32,365 bases of DNA, from the NCBI RefSeq assembly GCF_001311925.1, contig NZ_BBCG01000039.1, forward strand, positions 1 to 32,365, read 5' to 3'. Source of the DNA: Cellulosilyticum ruminicola JCM 14822. Lineage in GTDB: Bacteria; Bacillota; Clostridia; Lachnospirales; Cellulosilyticaceae. Shown here one piece after another: positions 24,194 to 32,365 of this stretch. Numbering within the stretch: position 1 is the first letter of the stretch; every line of letters starts with the position of its first letter. The translations under genes and the position numbers were made by a program. Below the pieces are notes generated by a model. That model was not told where the DNA came from, did no database searches, and worked only from the letters and a program-made list of their open reading frames with translations.

Positions 24194-27100
24194 CTATTTT
24201 ATTTCATCCACTGCTTCTTCACTATTAATGTCTATATCTACTGTTGCACTTTTTTCTGGTTGAATTTCAGCTGTATCTTCTACTTGTTCTTCGGCACTCT
24301 GTATTTCAGCACTTTCTTGTACTTCACTTATTGTTGCTGTTTCCTCAGTATTTACTACGTTTACATCATATATTCCTTCTGTTTCAGCTGCTACAGATTC
24401 TTCTCCCATAAGGCTTTCCATAAGTTCTTCTAAATGCTTTAATAAGTCACTTTTGAATATAGATGCAATGAGATTTTCTACATAGCTTTTAGCTTTTTCT
24501 ATATAACTTTCTGTTTGATATCTCTCTGCTAAACGTACATAATGTACTGCCTTTGTACCACTTGCTTCAGCATCTTCTTCTCTTTGTTTTAAAGTTACTT
24601 TAATCTCTGAAATAATATTAGCTAATACATTCTCTTTGTCTTCAATTTGACTTACTTCTTCTTGTAATGTTTCAAATTCAGCAAGTGTCTCTTCAAATTG
24701 CGTTTGTGTAATGCTATAGTCTTCAAATATTTCTTTGCATGCTTGTAACTTTTCAAGTAATGCATTTACTGCATCTTGATGATAAGAAACATTAGCTGTA
24801 TATGTGTATACTTCACTCTCATGTTGTGCTTTATCTACTGCTTTTACAGAGAATGTATATGTGCCATCTTCAAGCTCTAATAAATTAATATTATCATTCC
24901 ATTCTTTCCATTCTTCACCGTTAATGCTATATAAGTGATTTGCTATACCAAATCCATAATCTTCACCTGGTACAAGTATTAATTTATCATTTTCTACCTT
25001 AAAGCTAGGAGTCGTTGGTGCAATCGTATCTGTATAGTAATAATGTTTAACTTCTGAACTATTTCCTGCTTTATCTATCGCTTTAATATGCACATAAAAT
25101 GGTTTAGAAAAATCTACATCTGTTTCATAGTTGTTATTAGTTACTTCTATTTCATCATCTGGAACTGTATTTTCTGCTTCATCAATAACGATTGAATAAC
25201 CTTCTAATCCAGATAGCATAAGTGCTGATGCTGTAGTTGATTGAATCTTACTTTGGTCTTTAAGACATGTTGCTTCTACATAATAACTATAGTTTGTACC
25301 TTGATCTTCACTTGCTAAATCGAATCTTAATTTACCATCCTTTGTTTCTGTTTGAATCTCTGACATTTCTGGAGTAGTAGGTGCATCTATATCTTGACCC
25401 ATATAATCAATTCGAGTTGTATTCTCTGTAATCTGACCTAAATAATATAATGTGTTTAATAATAATTTTTGCTCAGCTTCATTAGTTGTTTTAGGTGTAT
25501 GTCCTGCTTGAATCATTGCACAGTTATTCCATGTTGTTAAATAGAATTGATTGTTACCGCCTAATTTCACCCATACATCTCCTGATGGAATTTCATAAGA
25601 ATGTGTTGTAGGAACAGTAACTTCTTCATTTAATTTACCTACTGCATAAGGATAATTTACAAGTCCCCCATTTTGTGCAATATAAGCCTGTGAAACTATC
25701 CTTGTCTTATCATTACCTGTTGTTTGTAAATTTAAATATGAAGCTAAAGAATTTAAATATGGTCTAGGATAATAACCACTTAATGTATTATGACTAAATA
25801 ATACACTCTTACCAGATTCTATATACGTTTTAAGTTCATTAGCACTTGTTTCTATTAAATCTTTATGGTTATATGAATCTGCAAAACCTAATACAACCAC
25901 ATCATAGTCCCATGCCACTTCTGGATTTGCATTAAACTTCTCAATGCTTATAGCATCACATGTAAGCTTACCTACTGTATCGTAGCTATTAATCCATTGT
26001 GGTAAATAAGATTTGCCTGGATATATTTCTAATACTTTTACTTCCTCTTTGGCTGGAATGCTTTGTACTTCACTGCCATTATGGCTTGCAAAAATACGAT
26101 ATGTATAATCTAATAAATTAATATTTGTGTTCCAATCTAATGCTACATTATTTTCTTCAATTTGTGGCACAGCAGTAAGCTTAAATGTATTTTCAGTTAA
26201 GTGATGTTTCTTAGCTGCTATAATTGCTTCTATTTCATCTACTAACTTTTGCATACGTTTTTTAGTAGTACGGTCTGAAACATGTTGAACCTTTTCTTTA
26301 GCGATTTCAAAACGTTCTACTAATGCATCAAATTCTTCCTCACTAATGCTATCATCTGAAACACCTTTTTTAATTTCTTTGAGCTCTTTCATTAATATTT
26401 CTTCATCAAGAATTTCTTTCATCATATCTAGACGTTGTGTTAATTCTTTTTTAATATCACTTTCATCTAATGGATCAACCAACTCTCTAGCATGTTCATA
26501 ATCCTCTAATTCAAAAGTATCTTCTGCTTTATCTACTGCTTCAATCGCTTCTTGAACTTGTTTATAAGTAATCTTAAAGTCTAACGTTGCACTTTCACTT
26601 TCATTACCTACATTATCTATTGCTTTTACTTCAAGTATATATATACCATCTTCTAATGACTTAAGATTCAAGTCACTATTCCAGTCTTTCCATTCACCTT
26701 GATTTAAATGATATTTATGTGCTTTAATTCCTGATTCATTATCAGTACCTGGAGTTAACTTAACTGCGTCCTTTTCTTTTTCTAAACCTGGTTTAGTAGG
26801 TGCATTTTTATCTATCTTACTAATTTCCACCTCATATGTTGCAATGTTCCCTGCTAAATCTGATGCTTTAAAAGTATACTTGCCATTTTCTTTTACCACG
26901 AAAGTAGCTGTATCTCCAGCTATTACTTTGCCATCAGGTGTTGTAATATTTCTTACGCCCACGCCCTCATCTGTCGCATGCACTGTAATTGTTAGACTAT
27001 CTTTTATCCAGTCTTCTGTATTAAGCTTGTGTGTCACTGTTGGCAATATCTCATCTTTTTCTAATGTAGTTATATCAGATTTATTACCAGCCCTATCTAC

Positions 27101-28558
27101 AGCTATAACAGATAGTTTATTAAGATTAACACTATCTACTAATGTACAGCTTGTACCATTTGTAGTAGTTATAAGTTTACCATCTTCATATATTTCATAA
27201 TGATCTATTCCCTTAGCTACATTAACTACTTTTTCTAAGCTTTTATTTGATTCTACGCCTTGTTCATCTACGCTAGTGATAGTGTATGTATGGTTTGTTC
27301 CATTATCCACTACAGCATCCCATGATAAATTAACACTGCCTTGAACATACTTAACCTCCATATTAGTTGGCGCATTTGGACTCGCTTGATCAACAGCTTC
27401 TGAATCCTTATATTCAGCGGTATAATCTTGTGTTATAAGATTACCATCTCTATATACTCGAGAAAGAGGAGCATAGGCTATTGTAACATCATCTATGCAT
27501 AACTCAGATGGTGTCCAAAAGCTATGTAATATTTCAAAGTAACATCCTGTATCAATAATTTCCTTGCGATTTGAAATGCTAATATTAAATGAATAGTTCT
27601 TCCAATCATCTGTTGAAATATCGGTATTAGCATATGTCCCCTCACTAATATCTAATAAGTCTATTGCTTTGCCTGCAACAATTCCTGTATTAGCCCTATT
27701 TTCACCTGTACATATTTGCCCTGGTTTAACACAGTCATACCATGCACCATGCCATTCATTAGGGACGAAATACCATTGATTATCTATTTTCTCTACAGAA
27801 CCTACACTTAAATAAAAATCATAAGTATAGTTTTTACACTCTGCTGTTGTTACATGTAATCTATCGTATGGTTGTTCCTTAGAATTGTTAATTTTAATTT
27901 TCTTCTTTTCCATCAATCTAGCTTTCAATTCCTCTGGAGACAATGTTTCTGCCCAAGTATAATCGCTAGACTTATAGGTATTTCCAGACCAGTTACTACA
28001 TATACCAACTCCTAAATTTCCATACCCTTTAGCTTTTAATCTAACAATTGCAGGTTTTCCTACCTTAAGTTGCTTGTAGTCGTTAATATAATAATAAGAA
28101 CTGTCTGATTGTCCATTAGGTGATGATTTATAGTCATACCAGTTACCAGACCATCCATTATTAGGTGCTGTCTTTGTAGCCTTAGCCCCTTTAGTCCCTC
28201 CATATCCTACACCATTAATAATCTTTAATGAATTTCTTACAGCATCATTATTATCTCTTTGATGTCCATACTCATCAACAGCATACATATTTCCATACCA
28301 TCTTACGCCTGTCATCTCATTATTATTAGGTAAATCCAATCCAAGTTGTTCAAAGTCTTCTCTGGCAAAAATACTTGTATCATTAATAGGTATATCCCAT
28401 TGTAATGCCACAGCATCATCTTTATATGCTGCTTGATTAATAGTTGGTACAGCAATATTAGCGGCATATATCTCAGGTACTATAATACTAGGATTCATTG
28501 TAGTTGTTGCTATGATACTTCCCACTAAACTTAAAATTAATCGATTTCTTCTCTTCAT
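24194..28558 (-). CDS. Very large secreted multidomain protein (Ig/fn3, helical and amidotransferase-like domains)
   Basis: 1454 aa. A signal peptide (~1-33) is followed by a ~350-residue N-terminal domain rich in Trp, Tyr and Gly that ends in a CBM-like strand set (ELCIDDVTIAYAPLSRVYRDG). Then come a fn3-like module and Ig-like/OmpL47-type modules (~395-665: AVDRAGNKSD, ASDLAGNIATYEVEIS, AIDNVGNES). A charged helical stretch (~665-788) precedes the amidotransferase-like domain (~840-1040), more Ig-like modules (AIDKAGNSSEVKHYYY, AVDKAQHESEV), a second helical stretch (~1260-1390) and an acidic Glu/Val/Ser tail. There is no SLH, LPXTG or catalytic motif I can name. AGGAGGAGAG precedes ATG 28558. 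It lies between rfbD and its own paralogue, inside a rhamnan-type glycan region. It is likely an envelope or extracellular protein, perhaps glycan-bound (inference). Confidence 0.88.
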   Translation of the reverse strand: MKRRNRLILSLVGSIIATTTMNPSIIVPEIYAANIAVPTINQAAYKDDAVALQWDIPINDTSIFAREDFEQLGLDLPNNNEMTGVRWYGNMYAVDEYGHQRDNNDAVRNSLKIINGVGYGGTKGAKATKTAPNNGWSGNWYDYKSSPNGQSDSSYYYINDYKQLKVGKPAIVRLKAKGYGNLGVGICSNWSGNTYKSSDYTWAETLSPEELKARLMEKKKIKINNSKEQPYDRLHVTTAECKNYTYDFYLSVGSVEKIDNQWYFVPNEWHGAWYDCVKPGQICTGENRANTGIVAGKAIDLLDISEGTYANTDISTDDWKNYSFNISISNRKEIIDTGCYFEILHSFWTPSELCIDDVTIAYAPLSRVYRDGNLITQDYTAEYKDSEAVDQASPNAPTNMEVKYVQGSVNLSWDAVVDNGTNHTYTITSVDEQGVESNKSLEKVVNVAKGIDHYEIYEDGKLITTTNGTSCTLVDSVNLNKLSVIAVDRAGNKSDITTLEKDEILPTVTHKLNTEDWIKDSLTITVHATDEGVGVRNITTPDGKVIAGDTATFVVKENGKYTFKASDLAGNIATYEVEISKIDKNAPTKPGLEKEKDAVKLTPGTDNESGIKAHKYHLNQGEWKDWNSDLNLKSLEDGIYILEVKAIDNVGNESESATLDFKITYKQVQEAIEAVDKAEDTFELEDYEHARELVDPLDESDIKKELTQRLDMMKEILDEEILMKELKEIKKGVSDDSISEEEFDALVERFEIAKEKVQHVSDRTTKKRMQKLVDEIEAIIAAKKHHLTENTFKLTAVPQIEENNVALDWNTNINLLDYTYRIFASHNGSEVQSIPAKEEVKVLEIYPGKSYLPQWINSYDTVGKLTCDAISIEKFNANPEVAWDYDVVVLGFADSYNHKDLIETSANELKTYIESGKSVLFSHNTLSGYYPRPYLNSLASYLNLQTTGNDKTRIVSQAYIAQNGGLVNYPYAVGKLNEEVTVPTTHSYEIPSGDVWVKLGGNNQFYLTTWNNCAMIQAGHTPKTTNEAEQKLLLNTLYYLGQITENTTRIDYMGQDIDAPTTPEMSEIQTETKDGKLRFDLASEDQGTNYSYYVEATCLKDQSKIQSTTASALMLSGLEGYSIVIDEAENTVPDDEIEVTNNNYETDVDFSKPFYVHIKAIDKAGNSSEVKHYYYTDTIAPTTPSFKVENDKLILVPGEDYGFGIANHLYSINGEEWKEWNDNINLLELEDGTYTFSVKAVDKAQHESEVYTYTANVSYHQDAVNALLEKLQACKEIFEDYSITQTQFEETLAEFETLQEEVSQIEDKENVLANIISEIKVTLKQREEDAEASGTKAVHYVRLAERYQTESYIEKAKSYVENLIASIFKSDLLKHLEELMESLMGEESVAAETEGIYDVNVVNTEETATISEVQESAEIQSAEEQVEDTAEIQPEKSATVDIDINSEEAVDEIK

Positions 28559-28634
28559 ACTCTCCTCCTTATATTTTTATATCTAGATATATTATGATAC
28601 TTTTTTCAAATTTTAAATGTAATATATTGCGTAC

Positions 28635-28678
28635 AAAAAATACCCTTAAATAAGTATCTTTACTCATCTAAGGATATT
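28635..28678 (-). terminator. Terminator after rfbD
   Basis: A 10-bp outer stem with one wobble (28639-28648 with 28669-28678) has a partly paired loop. On the - strand it is followed by T6 (28640-28635). It separates rfbD from the 1454-aa gene. Confidence 0.8.
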
Positions 28679-28692
28679 TCTTCTTAACTCAA

Positions 28693-29529
28693 TTAAGCTA
28701 AATATTCTTTTAAAGCTTCTTCCCAATTTCTAAAGCTATTTAATCCATATAATCTTAGCATAAAGTTATCAAGTACACTAAACTTAGGCCGTTTCGCTGG
28801 TCTTACGAATTGTTCACTTGTTACTTTATTCACCTTAATATCAATGCCTCTAATTTCAAAAATTTTGCAAGCAAAGTCGTACCAAGAACATTCTCCTTCA
28901 CATGTACCATGGAATGTACCATAGTACTCTGTTTGCATTAAATCAATAATAGCCTTTGCTAAATCTACCGTTGAAGTTGGTGAACCAAATTGATCACCTA
29001 CTACATTAAGTTCTTTGTTTGTTTCAGCAAGTTTAAGCATTGTACGTACGAAGTTATTACCTTCACCATAAAGCCAAGCTGTACGAATGATGAAGTGTTT
29101 CTTACAAAATGTTTTTACATACTCTTCACCAAGTAATTTACTTGTCCCATAAATGCTTTGTGGTCCTGTCACATCATCCTCACGTCTAGCCCCTGGTACA
29201 TCACCATTAAAAACATAATCTGTAGAAACTTGTACAAGTTTTGCACCAATCATATCACATGCTATAGCGAGATTTTTAGGTCCTATGGCATTAATTTTAT
29301 AGGCGTTTTCAATATCCTCTTCACATTTATCAACTGCTGTATGTGCAGCACAGTTAATAACTACATCTGGTTTCACATATAGAAGTTTCGCTTTTACTTG
29401 ATTTAAACTAGTAATATCTAAATCTAAATAATCTGTTGAAACTACCTGAAGTTCTTCACTACTTGTTGCTAATTGTTTTTGAAGTTCTAGACCTAATTGT
29501 CCATTTGCACCTGTTATAAGTATTTTCAT
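28693..29529 (-). CDS. rfbD: dTDP-4-dehydrorhamnose reductase (RfbD/RmlD)
   Basis: 278 aa starting at ATG 29529 (MKILITGANGQLG). AGGAGGGAAGG lies immediately upstream; the in-frame ATG at 29547 precedes that site and is not the start. SDR fold: GANGQLG cofactor loop, VSTDYVFNG, catalytic YGTSK, RTAWLYGEG and DQFGSPTST, all diagnostic. The enzyme reduces dTDP-4-keto-L-rhamnose to dTDP-L-rhamnose, the last step of the pathway begun here by rfbC. It follows the GT2 copy B by 39 bases, and the pair ends at a terminator. Confidence 0.97.
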   Translation of the reverse strand: MKILITGANGQLGLELQKQLATSSEELQVVSTDYLDLDITSLNQVKAKLLYVKPDVVINCAAHTAVDKCEEDIENAYKINAIGPKNLAIACDMIGAKLVQVSTDYVFNGDVPGARREDDVTGPQSIYGTSKLLGEEYVKTFCKKHFIIRTAWLYGEGNNFVRTMLKLAETNKELNVVGDQFGSPTSTVDLAKAIIDLMQTEYYGTFHGTCEGECSWYDFACKIFEIRGIDIKVNKVTSEQFVRPAKRPKFSVLDNFMLRLYGLNSFRNWEEALKEYLA

Positions 29530-29568
29530 TATTCCTTCCCTCCTCATTAATATCTAATTACCTATGTA

Positions 29569-30525
29569 TTATTTTAACTTCAACATAAAATATCTAAAAG
29601 TATTTTTTATTAATAACCATTCTATATATATATAATTAGGTATATGTTTTAATTTAAAAGGCACTTTTTCAATATTTTTTAATGTCTTAATACCCTCTAT
29701 TAAACCATCCTTATACGCTTGTCCATATCCTTTTCTTGCAAATACCCTTTGTTTTACAAGCATTCCTGCTACTAGACAAGGTAAATTAATAATAAGCTGT
29801 AATAATGGCATATTTTTATATGGTACATAAATACTATTACGTGCTGAAATATTTAATTTAAACTCACTATATATCCCTCCAGAAGTTGCACTTCCTATAT
29901 GATATACTTGAGCCCTTGGTGCATATACATTTTTATAACCATAAATATTAGCACGATAACTTATATCTATATCTTCCATATAAGCAAAGAACTTCTCATC
30001 AAAATAACCTATCTGATCAAAAATTCTCTTACGATATAATGCTGCTCCTGCACATGCACTAAAAATATTTTCTTCTTTTTTAAACTCGTTTATACTTCTT
30101 CCATCTCCACGTTTATATGGCCATCCTATAACTGTATATTCATCTCCTGCATCATCTATTAAACTCTTTTTATGATACTGTATCATTTTACTACTTACAC
30201 CAAATATTCGTGGATTACCTTCAATCACCTTAAGCATTTCTTCTAAAAAGTTCTGACACAGTTTTGTATCATTATTAAGCAATAATACATATTCACCTTT
30301 TGCTAACTTAATACCTTCATTTACAGCTCGACTAAAACCATAGTTTCTATCTAATCTTTTATAGTTAATATCATTATATTGTTTTACCCATTCATAACTA
30401 CCATCAGTAGATGCATTATCTATAATGATTAATTCATAGTCATTATAAGTTTGAGTATATATGCTATCTATACACTGTTTTAGATAGTTATTACCATTAT
30501 AATTTGGTATTACTATCGTTATCAT
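29569..30525 (-). CDS. GT2 family glycosyltransferase, copy B
   Basis: 318 aa. Same architecture as copy A at 21694: MITIVIPNYNGNNYLKQCIDSIY, DNASTDGS, LLLNNDTKLC, CAGAALYRKRIFDQIGYFDEKFFAYMEDIDISYR and a hydrophobic C-terminal part (LLQLIINLPCLVAGMLV). Roughly 60% of positions match copy A by eye, so the two are paralogues from a duplication, each now paired with a different dTDP-rhamnose gene (rfbC with A, rfbD with B). Likely a membrane-associated rhamnosyltransferase acting on a lipid-linked glycan; donor inferred from context. Confidence 0.93.
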   Translation of the reverse strand: MITIVIPNYNGNNYLKQCIDSIYTQTYNDYELIIIDNASTDGSYEWVKQYNDINYKRLDRNYGFSRAVNEGIKLAKGEYVLLLNNDTKLCQNFLEEMLKVIEGNPRIFGVSSKMIQYHKKSLIDDAGDEYTVIGWPYKRGDGRSINEFKKEENIFSACAGAALYRKRIFDQIGYFDEKFFAYMEDIDISYRANIYGYKNVYAPRAQVYHIGSATSGGIYSEFKLNISARNSIYVPYKNMPLLQLIINLPCLVAGMLVKQRVFARKGYGQAYKDGLIEGIKTLKNIEKVPFKLKHIPNYIYIEWLLIKNTFRYFMLKLK

Positions 30526-30613
30526 TTTATCACCTCAATCTTCCCATCTCTAATCTTTCCATTTTATACTTATCTTCTTAATCAAACAAACCATATAATA
30601 CAAGCTTTTAATT

Positions 30614-30662
30614 AAAAACATCATATAAAATAAGTCTATTTAATGACCTGCTCTATATGATG
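30614..30662 (-). terminator. Possible terminator of the LtaS-like gene
   Basis: CATCATAT/ATATGATG pair (30619-30626 with 30655-30662) across a 28-base loop, with T5 on the - strand (30618-30614). The loop is long, so confidence is moderate. It lies just after the reconstructed end of the LtaS-like gene. Confidence 0.4.
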
Positions 30663-30671
30663 CTTTATATG

Positions 30672-32105
30672 TTAATTCTTATTTTCTTTATGTTCTAATT
30701 CAGCCCTATAGTTTTCGCCAAATGATCTATCATACTGTAATAACCATAAGTTATCTAATACATTATTGATAAGTTCATTCTTTCGATTTGTTACTGTTCC
30801 ATTTCCTTCTATCAAATATGCTTCATTATAAACTTTAATTTGCTGCATTTGGTCTAATAAATGTAACTGCCACTATTAATTCCCGCATAATCTAACACTA
30901 GTGAACCTAAATATGAAGCATCTATTATCTCATATCTTTTATGTTCTAAATCGTAATTATTCCATATCATAAATGGTGTTTGGTATAATTTCATATAGTC
31001 TTCTATAGATAATGTATCACCCTGACTAATATATCCTAACTCTCTATACACCTTATAATCATCACCTAATGCTGGTGCATGATCTCCATATACTACTATA
31101 ATAGTTGGTTTTTCTATCTTACTAAAATAATCTATTAGATATTTAATACTTTTATCTGTATTCTTTACACTATTTGCGTATGTTTCTAATAAATTTTTAC
31201 TTTCTTCACTTACTTTATCATTGTTTACAGTAATATTATTCATTTTATATCCATCATCATAAGGCATATGATTTTCCATTGTAACAGTATGTATAAAAAC
31301 AGGTCCATTTTGTTTATTATTTTCATATTCCTCAATAACCTTCTTCATATCATCTAAATCTGATATATATATATGCTCTAGGTCTAGTTACATCAACAAA
31401 TGATTCTTCTGTAACAAATTTATTAAAACCTAACTTATTATATGCCATATTTCGTGAATAAAATGTCTTTTGGTATGGATGTATAGCTATTGTACTATAT
31501 CCATTTTCCTTTAATATACCTACCACAGATTCTTGACCTTGTCTTATGTAATTCATCTAAGCAATATTTTGACTACCAGTAAAATCAACCATATTCCCTG
31601 TTAAAACTTCATACTCCGTTTGTGCAGTAGTTCCTCCAAATACAGAAACTCCTAACTTTCCTCCTGTATACTCTGATGAATAACTTTTTATCTGTGCCAA
31701 TGGATCTTCAGATAATTTTGTCTCTGCTATATCATTTATATCATATAATGCTTCACACATTATCATAATAATATTAGGCTGTATTTTATTACATTTATCA
31801 TTATTTAAATATGGCTCTATAAGTTCTTGTATTACCTCTTTAGTATATCCATGTGTTTTTTTAACCTTTATGTTATTAATTTCATTAATTAGTGTTAATA
31901 CAAAACCGTTATTGATATAATTATCGTTTACAACAAGTGTATCTTTCTCTATCTTTATTTGTTTTAATAATTTATTATTCATGCATACTTCTCCCATTAA
32001 CAGGAGTAGTCCCATCACTACTAATGACTTAATTCCTCTTATCTTAAATTTTTCTTTATCTATCTTGTATTGATATATTAATATAATTAGGCCTATTGCA
32101 CTCAC
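30672..32105 (-). pseudogene. LtaS-like phosphoglycerol transferase (sulfatase fold), decayed and 5'-truncated
   Basis: The remains run from the last N-terminal membrane helix (IGLIILIYQYK) to TAA 30672-30674. Preserved sulfatase-fold landmarks are IIMIMCEALYD (metal Glu), FGGTTAQTEYEVLTG (catalytic Thr), IHPYQKTFYSRN, ENHMPY and VVYGDHAPALG (metal Asp-His). Damage: an in-frame TAG at 31557-31559 (..SQNIA-stop-MNYI..), a frameshift in an (AT)6 tract at 31363-31374, and another at 30859-30861 (restoring one base gives ..GSYILLDQMQQ.. to the true end). The ~4 upstream membrane helices are missing and an IS transposase end lies directly adjacent. The intact enzyme would sit in the membrane and transfer glycerol-phosphate from phosphatidylglycerol to a lipid or wall polymer. 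Several independent lesions argue for a true pseudogene. Confidence 0.88.
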
Positions 32106-32114
32106 TGTATAATA

Positions 32115-32365
32115 TTAATAGATTTCGTCCAATAAGCCACTCATTGAATTGGCTAATACCTCATTGATATGGAATTGTTCTGCTAGCTGCCAGAATGTAG
32201 TTTCTATACGTCTTCGATGCTTACTGATCCAGTTGCTTAAATCTTTTGGGTAAGGGTTTTCTTTTAAAGCTAGCAAGGTCATATTTTTCTCATTTTTTAG
32301 TTCTTGGGCAATATGATTACCTATATATCCTTTGTCACCTAGAACAATAGGTTGATAGACATCTG
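32115..32365 (-). mobile_element. IS transposase, C-terminal part (IS982-type DDE, extends beyond the window)
   Basis: 83 codons up to the stop at 32115-32117. Motifs: LGDKGYIGNHIAQEL (catalytic Asp region), ALKENPYPKDL and HRRRIETTFWQLAEQF, with the final catalytic Glu in RRRIETTF. This D-[GY]..RR.IE pattern fits IS982-like DDE transposases; the family call is from memory. Its stop is in frame with, and 9 bases before, the first codons of the truncated LtaS-like gene. The IS edge therefore lies close to 32106-32117. The other end and both terminal repeats are not visible. Confidence 0.8.

Noticed and set aside
32106-32130. Terminal inverted repeat of the IS
   Set aside because: Only one end is in the window, so a repeat cannot be confirmed.

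Overview
The window looks like chromosome from a low-GC, spore-forming-type Clostridia, most likely Lachnospirales. The reasons are AT-rich codon use, strong AAGGAGG-type ribosome binding sites, a WalRK/YycHI locus, an SLH surface protein and a DUF1659/DUF2922 pair. Cellulosilyticum-like is my guess from overall flavour only. No rRNA, tRNA, CRISPR array or prophage was seen.

Layout. Positions 1-1850 (+ strand) hold the end of a Ser/Cys-rich repeat protein (probably spore or surface structure), a 133-aa protein of unknown function and a stand-alone P-II signal protein, each followed by a clear terminator. Positions 1857-4208 (-) encode a nuclease-helicase fusion of the Rad3/DinG family. Two tiny + strand ORFs follow, then murA (-). 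Positions 6190-14709 (-) form a cell-envelope regulatory locus, read in this order: SLH protein, membrane-anchored LysM protein, WalR, WalK, a small secreted Ig-like protein, YycH, YycI, then murA under its own promoter. A well-formed WalR-type direct repeat lies between walK and the secreted-protein gene. Positions 15000-16800 (-) contain a DUF2922/DUF1659 pair, small uncertain ORFs, a gene-poor stretch and a small membrane protein. Positions 16985-32105 (-) are an envelope-polysaccharide region: lipid kinase, three GT2 glycosyltransferases, galE, galU, rfbC, rfbD, a 1454-aa secreted multidomain protein, its 397-aa signal-less paralogue, and a wrecked LtaS-like phosphoglycerol transferase. 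The right edge is the 3' end of an IS transposase that abuts the LtaS-like gene.

How it fits together. galU and galE supply UDP-Glc and UDP-Gal. rfbC and rfbD are the last two steps of dTDP-L-rhamnose synthesis (rfbA and rfbB are not in the window). The GT2 enzymes presumably build a rhamnose-containing wall glycan. MurA and the WalRK group maintain and sense the peptidoglycan.

The most striking feature is broken reading frames. walR, yycH, yycI and a DUF2922 gene each carry exactly one single-base indel, mostly at short homopolymers. The LtaS-like gene carries an IS junction, a nonsense codon and two frameshifts. Most of the other 20+ kb of coding sequence is intact. The single-base cases may be sequencing errors; the LtaS-like gene looks like genuine decay. 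Reconstructed extents are given for all of them.
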